DNA of 35,919 nucleotides from Acholeplasmataceae bacterium (GTDB lineage: Bacteria > Bacillota_I > Bacilli_A > Acholeplasmatales > Acholeplasmataceae), in the NCBI GenBank assembly GCA_012515785.1, contig JAAYXR010000077.1:1-35919 (forward strand), read 5' to 3'. A program made the position numbers and the translations under genes. This document shows positions 16,772 to 24,107 of the stretch, piece after piece. The notes below the pieces were generated by a model, which ran no database searches, was not told the DNA's origin, and worked only from the letters and a program-made list of their open reading frames with translations. Numbering within the stretch: position 1 is the stretch's first letter; each line of letters starts with the position of its first letter.

Positions 16772-17649
16772 AGTTAAGTAATAGACAACGAGAAAATTTA
16801 TATGGATATCTATTTATCGGAATTTGGATTATTGGGTTTTTATGGCTAACCTTGTATCCGCTAATTATGAGCTTTATTTATTCTTTAAATAAGGTTACGA
16901 TTACGGCAGCAGATGGAATTGTCTTAACTCCAATTAAACTCCAAAATTATGTCGATATTTTTTCAAAGGATTTTAACTTTGTTAACGCATTAACCGACTT
17001 TATTGGTGAGATTGTTTTATTCGTTCCAATCATTATTATTATGTCAATTATTATCGCTCTTTTATTAAATCAAAAGATTAGATTAAGAGGAGTATTTAGA
17101 TCAATTTTCTTCTTACCAGTTATCATTGCTTCAGGGCCAATGATTACGGAATTAATTAGACAAGGCGCGGGAACAGTTCCGATATTTGAAGATGCGGAAG
17201 CGTTAGCATTTGTTGAACAGTTACCAAGATTTTTAGCCAATCCAATTTTATCGTTATTTAGTAAGATGATTATTGTCTTATGGTTTTCAGGAGTTCAAAT
17301 TGTTTTATTCTTAGCTGCGCTTCAAAAAGTTGATAGTGAAATTTATGAAGCGGCATCAATTGATGGTGCTAGTCCGTGGGAAATGTTTTGGAAGATTACC
17401 TTACCAACCTTAAAGCCAACAATTTTAATTTCATCAATTTATACCATTGTCTTTCTAGCTACTTTCTCAAGTAATAGCGTTTTAGTTCATATTCAAAATA
17501 ATATGTTTGATATTACGACTGGATATGGTTATTCAAGTGCACTGGCTTGGATTTACTTTGTTGTAATTTCAATTTTACTTGGAATCGTCTATCTTCTATT
17601 TAAACAAAGGAAAGAAAGAAAAGAGAAGAAAGTGAGGCGAGTAAGATGA
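16768..17649 (+). CDS. Second sugar ABC transporter permease (MalF/UgpA type)
   Basis: A 293-aa CUT1-class permease. Membrane segments begin near residue 13, and the EAA loop YEAASIDGASPWEMFWKITL is at about 193-212, ending in PTLKP. The start overlaps the DUF5696 stop as ATGA. This second permease pair, distinct in sequence from 10723/11690, implies a second importer in the same operon. By elimination it may use the lipoprotein binding protein of 6294-7781; this pairing is an inference. Confidence 0.92.
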   Translation: MKLSNRQRENLYGYLFIGIWIIGFLWLTLYPLIMSFIYSLNKVTITAADGIVLTPIKLQNYVDIFSKDFNFVNALTDFIGEIVLFVPIIIIMSIIIALLLNQKIRLRGVFRSIFFLPVIIASGPMITELIRQGAGTVPIFEDAEALAFVEQLPRFLANPILSLFSKMIIVLWFSGVQIVLFLAALQKVDSEIYEAASIDGASPWEMFWKITLPTLKPTILISSIYTIVFLATFSSNSVLVHIQNNMFDITTGYGYSSALAWIYFVVISILLGIVYLLFKQRKERKEKKVRRVR

Positions 17650-18572
17650 AAGCCGAACGAGTCAAGTCAAAGTTAAGAAAAACTTTAATTGGGATGAAGT
17701 TTGTTGATGGACTATTATTTAAAATTTTAGTCTACGGACTTTTAATCATTTTGGCGTTTGTTTATCTTTATCCACTTCTTCATATGGTTAGTTATTCATT
17801 TCAAGGGGTAGAAGATTTATTAAATCCAATGGTTAACCAAGTTCCAACTGAATTGTATGTTCAAAACTACAAAGAAGCTTTCTTAGTTTTAGATTATTTT
17901 AAAACATTAAGAACTAGTTTATTAATTACGTTAGTACCAGCGTTAGTTCAAACGATTATTGCTAGTTTAGTTGGTTATGGGTTTGCGCGATTTAATTTCC
18001 GCGGCAAGAAGTTTTGGATGATGTTAGTTTTAGCAACATATATTATCCCTCCGCAAGTAACCATGATTCCGCGATATGTCTTATTCCATAAATTAGGTTT
18101 CTTAGGAAAAGCCCTATCAATTATTGTACCAGCGACCTTTGGTCAAGGATTAAATAGTGCCATCTTCATCTTAATTTTCTATCATTTCTTTAGTCAAATT
18201 CCAAAATCATTAGATGAAGCTGCACAAATGGATGGCGCTAGTCCACTTTATATTTATTTTAGAGTTTCGGTTCCACTATCAATTCCAAGTTTTATTACTT
18301 CATTTTTATTTTCATTTGTTTGGTATTGGAATGAAACATATATTTCATCATTATTCTTGGGTAGTAAAAACCCAACACTACAAATGATGTTACAAAACTT
18401 CGTTTCCGCCTATAAGTCGGTAATGGGCGGCGATGATGGCTCAAGAATAGCTAATGAGGCGGTTAGAATGGCTGCCACACTATTAATCATTTTACCGATG
18501 ATAATCATATATTTTATCCTTCAAAGATGGTTCATTGAAGGAATTGACAAGGCGGGGATTACAGGTGAATAA
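17646..18572 (+). CDS. Second sugar ABC transporter permease (MalG/UgpE type)
   Basis: A 308-aa permease with membrane segments from about residue 25, the pattern GYGFARFNFRGKKFWMMLVL and the EAA loop LDEAAQMDGASPLYIYFRVS (about 189-208). It overlaps the preceding permease as ATGA and the following GH144 gene by eight bases. Translation of transporter and glucanase is therefore coupled. No ATPase follows. Confidence 0.92.
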   Translation: MKAERVKSKLRKTLIGMKFVDGLLFKILVYGLLIILAFVYLYPLLHMVSYSFQGVEDLLNPMVNQVPTELYVQNYKEAFLVLDYFKTLRTSLLITLVPALVQTIIASLVGYGFARFNFRGKKFWMMLVLATYIIPPQVTMIPRYVLFHKLGFLGKALSIIVPATFGQGLNSAIFILIFYHFFSQIPKSLDEAAQMDGASPLYIYFRVSVPLSIPSFITSFLFSFVWYWNETYISSLFLGSKNPTLQMMLQNFVSAYKSVMGGDDGSRIANEAVRMAATLLIILPMIIIYFILQRWFIEGIDKAGITGE

Positions 18573-19944
18573 AAAAAGTTTAATTGTTTTATTATTAGTA
18601 TTTTCTTTAATATCTTTATTTGGATGCAAGAAAAATGACAAACCAAAACCACCAGAACCACCAGAGCCACCAATTATTATTGATGAGGATGAAGTTGCTT
18701 GGGGGTTAGTTAAAGATGAAGCTAATTTATGTTTCCAGTTTTTCATGGAAACAACGAATTTTAAAGATGGAAGTTTAGGATACGGCCTAGCGCGTGATCG
18801 GTGGCCAGATAACCAGTATATGGCCAGTATTGCCAGTGTCGGGTTTATGTTAGCCTCACTTCCATATGGGGTTGAAAACAAGTTAATTACTCGTGAGCTA
18901 GCATTTGAGAGAGCCTCAAAAACCATGGACACATTACTTAGACTTAAAAATTACTCAGGTTTTTTCTATCACTGGATGGATATGAGAAATGGGATTGAGT
19001 TAGATGGTAGTGAAGTCTCAGTTATTGACACGGCATTAATGTTAGCTGGAGCCATTGTTGCTGGTGAGTATTTTGGCGGCGAAGTTAAAACGAAAATGCA
19101 ACAAATTTATGACCGAATTGATTGGAATTTCTACGTTAATAAAGATCGCAATATGTTTTATATGGGGTATAAACCAAATGCTGGCGGATTTTCAGGAGCA
19201 TGGGACCACATTAGCGAACAAATGATAATGTATGTTATGGGGGCTGGATCTTCAACTCACCCAATTGACGCGTCATTATATCGAACAGTTAAAAATATCG
19301 CGATGATGAATTACCGCGGCCGCTATAAATCAAAAAATTATGAAACGGAAACGTTTATTTATGTTGGAAATGGCTCTCTTTTCCAACATCAATTCTCACA
19401 TGCATTTATTGACTTTAGAAATATTGTTGACCATCAAGGAACTAATTGGTTTAAAAATGCGACTGAAGCTACTAAAGCTAACTATTATTTTTGCAAAGAC
19501 GAAGCATATAAATATATCGCTTATCAAGATGCTTGGGGAATTTCAGCTGGAGATCACCCGTTTGGTTATAAAGCATTCGGATCACCACCAGCTAAAAACC
19601 ACTCGCATAATGGCACCATTATGCCGTATGCAGCCTTAGCTAGTATCAATTACACACCAGAGTATACCTTTGAAGCGGTAAGACATTTTGATACTTTAGA
19701 AAAGTTAAAAGGCAATTATGGCTATGTCGATGCCTATAACTTAGGACCGGTTGATCCAACGTTCTTTCCACAACTAGCAGAAAGAGCTCCTTGGTATGAT
19801 AATGACGTTTTAGGAATTGACAAAGGAATTACTTTGTTGATGATAGCAAATTACGAAAGTAATTTAATTTGGAACTTATTTATGCAAAATGCAAATGTTC
19901 AAAGAGGATTAGAGATTCTTGAATTCAGACCGGCAACTGAATAA
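18565..19944 (+). CDS. GH144-family (glycoamylase-like, PF10091-type) lipoprotein, probable extracellular endo-beta-1,2-glucanase
   Basis: 459 aa. The lipobox ISLFGC anchors the protein at Cys21, followed by a proline-rich tether (KPKPPEPPEPP). The catalytic domain (about 45-455) follows the glycoamylase/GH144 pattern: LGYGLARDRW, FFYHWMDMRNG (about 133-143), SEVSVIDTALMLAGAIVAGEYF (E150/D155), DHISEQMIMYVMGAGSST, NGTIMPYAALAS and APWYDNDVLGIDKGITLLMIANY. Family knowledge: characterised GH144 enzymes hydrolyse beta-1,2-glucan to sophoro-oligosaccharides. It acts at the outer face of the membrane and feeds the linked permeases. GTG 18565 is preferred over ATG 18535 because AAGGCGGGG lies just upstream and the lipoprotein signal then starts correctly. 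Confidence 0.85.
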   Translation: MNKKSLIVLLLVFSLISLFGCKKNDKPKPPEPPEPPIIIDEDEVAWGLVKDEANLCFQFFMETTNFKDGSLGYGLARDRWPDNQYMASIASVGFMLASLPYGVENKLITRELAFERASKTMDTLLRLKNYSGFFYHWMDMRNGIELDGSEVSVIDTALMLAGAIVAGEYFGGEVKTKMQQIYDRIDWNFYVNKDRNMFYMGYKPNAGGFSGAWDHISEQMIMYVMGAGSSTHPIDASLYRTVKNIAMMNYRGRYKSKNYETETFIYVGNGSLFQHQFSHAFIDFRNIVDHQGTNWFKNATEATKANYYFCKDEAYKYIAYQDAWGISAGDHPFGYKAFGSPPAKNHSHNGTIMPYAALASINYTPEYTFEAVRHFDTLEKLKGNYGYVDAYNLGPVDPTFFPQLAERAPWYDNDVLGIDKGITLLMIANYESNLIWNLFMQNANVQRGLEILEFRPATE

Positions 19945-19972
19945 AGAACTTTGATAAAATGTTTAAACGGAC

Positions 19973-20001
19973 TTGAAAATGAAAACGTTTTCAAGTATAA
20001 T
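19973..20001 (+). promoter_or_regulatory. Promoter P2 of the surface lipoprotein gene
   Basis: TTGAAA (19973-19978), a 17-bp spacer and TATAAT (19996-20001). No terminator is visible between the GH144 stop at 19944 and this promoter, so P1 transcripts may read through into it. Confidence 0.8.
19979..19993 (+). promoter_or_regulatory. cre-like operator in P2 spacer
   Basis: ATGAAAACGTTTTCA fits the cre consensus at every position. It lies between the -35 and -10, as at P1, so repression by CcpA or a LacI relative is expected. Confidence 0.7.
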
Positions 20002-20014
20002 GGTAGTAGTAGAA

Positions 20015-20030
20015 ATCGAAACGTTTCGAT
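20015..20030 (+). promoter_or_regulatory. Second LacI-type operator downstream of P2
   Basis: ATCGAAACGTTTCGAT shares its 14-bp core with the P1 downstream site. The centre-to-centre distance to the spacer operator is again 36 bp. Confidence 0.68.
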
Positions 20031-20054
20031 AGGTTAAAAGGAGGAAAAGAATCT

Positions 20055-22838
20055 ATGAAGAAATTTTTATTAGCGATTTTGATGTTATTTAGTGTCGTCG
20101 CGCTTGTTGCGTGCGAAGACAAACCAAAACCACCAGAGCCACCAGTTGAAACTGATACAGTTAAACCGGTAATTACGGTTCCAGGGGCTGAGGTTGAAAT
20201 TTATGTAGGAGATACGTTTGATCCAATGTTAAACGTTACAGCTCAAGATAACAAAGATGGAAATCTTACTTCAAGTATTACCTATACATCATCTCCAGCA
20301 TTAGATGTTAACACACCAGGAAGATATACAATTACTTACAAAGTTAAGGATAGTGCGGGTAACGAAGGAACTAAACAAGTAGTAGTTATTGTTCAATCAC
20401 GTCCACAAGGACTAGGAATTGGAAACCCTGACTTTGATGAGTGGGATGAAGAAAAAGGTATGCCTGTTGGCTGGACTAATTGGGTAAATAGATCTCAAGA
20501 TGTTGAAGCTACCTTCTCACACGGAGAAAGTATGGCTATCGTTGATGTTACCGCTCAATCAACAGTTAAAGATAATAACTGGTGGGACGTTCAATTCAGA
20601 TGTGAAACAGTTACCTTCCCAGCATTTGAATCTTATACTTTAAGAATTTGGGCATATGCAGAACATCCAAGATATATGATGGTTAACATTCAAGAAGGCG
20701 GATTAGCTCAAAAAGCAATTGATGCTAAATTAATTGAATTAGGAACTGAAGTTCCAACCGAACCAATCGAAATTGATTTCTTCGGTTTACAAGATGCTAA
20801 CAACGCAATGCTTCAATTCAACTTAGGTACATTCCATAAAGTTGCTGATACACATCCAGACAAACAAACAGTTTTAGGAAAAGTGTATTTCATGAAAGTT
20901 GAAGTAGTTAGTGGTCCACCAATTGAAAACCAAGCACCATTATTAACTGGTAGTGATATTTTAGTTGCTATTGGTCAAGACGTTTTATTAAAACAAGGTA
21001 TTAAAGTTAAAGACGATAGAGATAATTTAACTTTAAACGACGTTAAAGTAGAACCTGTTGGTGATCCAATTGATGTTAACAAACCAGGCGTTTATGAGTA
21101 TCGTTATACTGTTAAAGACTCTGGAGGATTAGAAACATCAATTACTAGAAAATTCATTGTTGGTTCATTTGTTATCCCAACTATGGATAAATGGACTTCA
21201 TGGGTTGAAGCTGGAAAAGCTGAACAAGTTGTTACAGCAGCAGCAGGCTCTAAAGAAGCTAAAATTGAAATTACTAAACTAGGAGAAAAAGCATGGCATA
21301 ACCAATTCAAACTAACTGGTTTAATGGGAACTAAAGGAACTTATCGTATTAAGTTTACTGCGTCTGCTAACCCAGCTAGAACGATTGTCTTTGCGTTAGA
21401 ACAAAACTATGGTGTTGGTGTTCCAAGAGCATGGCACAGAGTTGAATTAACTCCAGAAGAACAAGTATTCAAGTTTGATTTAACATTACCAGCTGATGCA
21501 AAAGCTCCAGGTCAATTCCAATTCTTCATGGGTGATGCTAGCCATGATACTGCTTTTGCAGATGGTGTCTTTGTTAAATCACTAATCACTATTAAAGACG
21601 TTGCCGTTAGAGAAGTTCTTCCAGAAGCTGGATTAAAGAATGGAAACTTTGCTGAGTGGGATGATGCAAACGGAGTACCTCTTGGCTGGACTAAATGGGT
21701 TAACGAATCTCAAGATGTTGCGGCAACATACTCTCAAGTTGACGGCAAAGCAGTTATTGATATTACTGCACAATCAATTGTTAAAGATAATAACTGGTGG
21801 GATGTTCAATTAAAATATCCAAACTTAGTTTTCGATGCTTATGAATCATATACCTTAAAGATTTGGGCATATGCTGAAAAAGCTAGATTTATGAGAATTA
21901 ACCTTGATGGCGGCGGCTTACCTGAAAGACCAATTAACGAACTTCAAGTTGAACTTGGAACTACAGTTCCAACTGAACCAATTTCAATTAATTTCTTTGG
22001 TAAAGGTGATGCGGTTAACGCAGCATTAACCTTCCACTTAGGTACCTTCCATAAGGTTGCTGGAGTTCCAGATGAAAAGAAAACTGTATTAGGTAAAGTC
22101 TACTTTGTTAAAGTTGAAATTGTTGAAGGACCTGAATTAGTAAACCAAGCACCAACATTACAAGGTGGCCCAGTTGTTACTGATGTGGGTGTAGAAATTG
22201 ATATTAAGAAGGGTATTAAAGTTCAAGACGATATGGACGTTATGAAATTAGCTGACGTTGTTGCCACTCCTGTCGGAGCAGCGTTAGATATTAATACTCC
22301 AGGCGTTTATGAATATAAATATGTTGCTACTGACTCAGAAGGATTAACTGCAGAATTAGTAAGAAAGATTTATGTCGGCTCATTTGTCGTTCCAACTATG
22401 GACAAATGGACTCAATGGTCTGGTGATGGCGGAACTCAAGTTGTAACTGCACCAGCAGGATCAACTGAAGCTTCAATCGAAATTACAGCACTTGGACCAA
22501 ACGCATGGCACAATCAATTCAAACTTACTAATACAATTGCGACTAAAGGAACATATGTAATTAAGTTTACTATTTCATCAACTGTTGCCAGAACAGCAGT
22601 CTTCGCTCTAGAACAAAACTATGGGGTTGGCGTTCCAAGAGTATGGCACAGACTAGATTTAACACCAACTGAACAAACTTTGGAGTTTGAAATTACTTTA
22701 CCTCAAGATGCAACTTCAGTCGGTCAATTCCAATTCTTCTTCGGAAAAGCTTCAGATGAAGCAGGCTTTGAAGACGGAGTCTTCGTTCTATCAACGATTG
22801 TAATTAAGAATTTCACAGTTACTAAAAAAGTAGCTTAG
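20055..22838 (+). CDS. Large surface lipoprotein with duplicated carbohydrate-binding/Ig-like modules
   Basis: 927 aa. The lipobox VALVAC ends at Cys20, followed by the tether KPKPPEPP. Residues 36-115 are an Ig-like domain (DUF5011/HYR type: VGDTFDPMLNVTAQDNKDGN...YTITYKVKDSAGNEG). Then come two copies of a unit of about 395 aa (123-517 and 529-922). Each contains a CBM4/CBM16-like jelly roll (NPDFDEWD..GMPVGWTNW / NGNFAEWDDANGVPLGWTKW), an Ig-like linker (PGVYEYRYTVKDSGGL / PGVYEYKYVATDSEGL) and a second jelly roll (AWHNQFKL...FALEQNYGVGVPR). No catalytic motif. Role inferred: glucan capture at the cell surface beside the GH144 enzyme. It has its own promoter and AAGGAGG site, and a terminator follows, suggesting high expression. 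Confidence 0.82.
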   Translation: MKKFLLAILMLFSVVALVACEDKPKPPEPPVETDTVKPVITVPGAEVEIYVGDTFDPMLNVTAQDNKDGNLTSSITYTSSPALDVNTPGRYTITYKVKDSAGNEGTKQVVVIVQSRPQGLGIGNPDFDEWDEEKGMPVGWTNWVNRSQDVEATFSHGESMAIVDVTAQSTVKDNNWWDVQFRCETVTFPAFESYTLRIWAYAEHPRYMMVNIQEGGLAQKAIDAKLIELGTEVPTEPIEIDFFGLQDANNAMLQFNLGTFHKVADTHPDKQTVLGKVYFMKVEVVSGPPIENQAPLLTGSDILVAIGQDVLLKQGIKVKDDRDNLTLNDVKVEPVGDPIDVNKPGVYEYRYTVKDSGGLETSITRKFIVGSFVIPTMDKWTSWVEAGKAEQVVTAAAGSKEAKIEITKLGEKAWHNQFKLTGLMGTKGTYRIKFTASANPARTIVFALEQNYGVGVPRAWHRVELTPEEQVFKFDLTLPADAKAPGQFQFFMGDASHDTAFADGVFVKSLITIKDVAVREVLPEAGLKNGNFAEWDDANGVPLGWTKWVNESQDVAATYSQVDGKAVIDITAQSIVKDNNWWDVQLKYPNLVFDAYESYTLKIWAYAEKARFMRINLDGGGLPERPINELQVELGTTVPTEPISINFFGKGDAVNAALTFHLGTFHKVAGVPDEKKTVLGKVYFVKVEIVEGPELVNQAPTLQGGPVVTDVGVEIDIKKGIKVQDDMDVMKLADVVATPVGAALDINTPGVYEYKYVATDSEGLTAELVRKIYVGSFVVPTMDKWTQWSGDGGTQVVTAPAGSTEASIEITALGPNAWHNQFKLTNTIATKGTYVIKFTISSTVARTAVFALEQNYGVGVPRVWHRLDLTPTEQTLEFEITLPQDATSVGQFQFFFGKASDEAGFEDGVFVLSTIVIKNFTVTKKVA
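20421..21605 (+). repeat. First copy of the in-gene duplication
   Basis: Encodes residues 123-517 of the surface lipoprotein. It aligns collinearly at protein level with the segment at 21639-22820; the two copies have diverged in DNA, so the duplication is not recent. Confidence 0.85.
21639..22820 (+). repeat. Second copy of the in-gene duplication
   Basis: Encodes residues 529-922, the partner of 20421-21605. Shared blocks include VKDNNWWDVQ, LGTFHKVA, VPTEPI and ALEQNYGVGVPR. Confidence 0.85.
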
Positions 22839-22848
22839 TTTAGCTCAT

Positions 22849-22879
22849 AAAAGGCGCATGCTAACTACATGCGCCTTTT
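22849..22879 (+). terminator. Intrinsic terminator between lipoprotein and intracellular enzyme genes
   Basis: AAAAGGCGCATG (22849-22860), loop CTAACTA, CATGCGCCTTTT (22868-22879): a perfect 12-bp stem with a short T tract. The next gene begins 17 bases later with no promoter of its own in view, so partial read-through is the likely mode of expression. Confidence 0.85.
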
Positions 22880-22895
22880 ATTTAATTACTTGATA

Positions 22896-24107
22896 ATGAA
22901 ATCGACTGAAATAATTAAAAAAATTGAAAAAACTGCAATTAAGTTCTTTTCAAAATATACTAACTTAAATGAAAACCAAACTGGATATGGTTTAACGATA
23001 GATAGTACCAATAATTTAGATGTTGCTACAATTGCCGGTAGTGGCTTCATGTTATCCAGTTTAATTATAGCTGATAAAAGAGGATATCTTGAAAGAGATG
23101 AAGCAATCAAGATAGCGAGGAATACCCTTAAAAACTTTTATGACAACATTAGTCATTATGAAGGGTTTTTTATCCATTTCGCTAATTTTAAGACTGGCCA
23201 AAGATATAAACTTTGCGAGTATTCAACGGTTGATACGATGATTTTTTTGTGCGGAGCGATTGCAGTTGATAGTTATTTTCAAGATGAAGTAATTAATAAA
23301 TATTTTAAGAAGTTAATTAATCGAATTAATTTTCCAAAATTTGTTCATATAAAAGATGGTAAGCCAACCTTTTATATGGCGTATAACCCCGACCGTCAAG
23401 GTCAATATGTTAGAGGTGAACCAGGATTTATTCATCACTGGTCAATGTTTGCTGAACAATTACCACTATATGTAATCTATGCCGGATTAGGATATGAAAA
23501 TGCCCTTGATGTTTATCACAGTTTTAAGCGCGTTAAAGGTTCGTATAAAGATATTGAATATATTTATACCCCAGGTAATGCATTATTTGTTTATCAATAT
23601 CCACTTACATTTTTAGATTTAGAAAAAATTTGTGATGATGAAGGTATCAACTGGCATGATAACGCTAAAAAAGCAATCTTAGCTCATCAAAGGCTTGCCG
23701 TGGATATTAGTGATATTTATTCATCTTTTAACAAATACGCTTTTGGGTTTACTGCGGGAATGACTAAAACTGGATATCAAGTTTTCCGCGGTTTACCAAA
23801 CATTGAAAATAAATATGCCACCGATGGTACAGTTCATCCGAATGCCATCGTCGGATCACTTAGTATTGCTAATGAGATTACTGTACCGGGAGTCGAATAT
23901 TTATATAACAAACCTAACTTATTCCAAGAATACGGATTTGTTAGTGGTTATAATGAGGATCAAGACTGGGTGGCTAGTTGCTATTTATCAATCGACAAAG
24001 GATTAGAGATGTTAATGGCTAATGCCTACTTATCTAATGATGTTAGAAGGGCATTTATGAACCACGAAATTATTAAAAAAGGACTTAAAGCATTAAAATG
24101 GGAGTAA
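22896..24107 (+). CDS. Cytoplasmic GH144-family protein, probable intracellular beta-1,2-glucan hydrolase
   Basis: 403 aa, no signal peptide or lipobox. It aligns with the lipoprotein GH144: GYGLTIDSTNNLDVATIAGSGFML, FFIHFANFKTGQ, CEYSTVDTMIFLCGAIAVDSYF (conserved E and D), HHWSMFAEQLPLYVIYAG, ATDGTVHPNAIVGS and SCYLSIDKGLEMLMANAYLS. It therefore acts on imported oligosaccharides. One characterised GH144 relative, from Parabacteroides, is an exo enzyme that releases sophorose; a similar trimming role is plausible here. The start is uncertain: ATG 22896 lacks a ribosome site, and an in-frame ATG at 22869 lies inside the terminator stem. The stop overlaps the GH13 start by ten bases. Confidence 0.82.
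   Translation: MKSTEIIKKIEKTAIKFFSKYTNLNENQTGYGLTIDSTNNLDVATIAGSGFMLSSLIIADKRGYLERDEAIKIARNTLKNFYDNISHYEGFFIHFANFKTGQRYKLCEYSTVDTMIFLCGAIAVDSYFQDEVINKYFKKLINRINFPKFVHIKDGKPTFYMAYNPDRQGQYVRGEPGFIHHWSMFAEQLPLYVIYAGLGYENALDVYHSFKRVKGSYKDIEYIYTPGNALFVYQYPLTFLDLEKICDDEGINWHDNAKKAILAHQRLAVDISDIYSSFNKYAFGFTAGMTKTGYQVFRGLPNIENKYATDGTVHPNAIVGSLSIANEITVPGVEYLYNKPNLFQEYGFVSGYNEDQDWVASCYLSIDKGLEMLMANAYLSNDVRRAFMNHEIIKKGLKALKWE

Noticed and set aside
18492-18932. 146-aa minus-strand open frame across the permease/GH144 junction
   Set aside because: It lies opposite two well-supported overlapping genes. The product is Ser/Gly-rich and shows no domain.
19342-19360. GAAACGGAAACGTTTATT inside the GH144 gene as a third operator
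   Set aside because: Imperfect palindrome within coding sequence (encoding ETETFIY), with no promoter nearby and without the 36-bp partner site.
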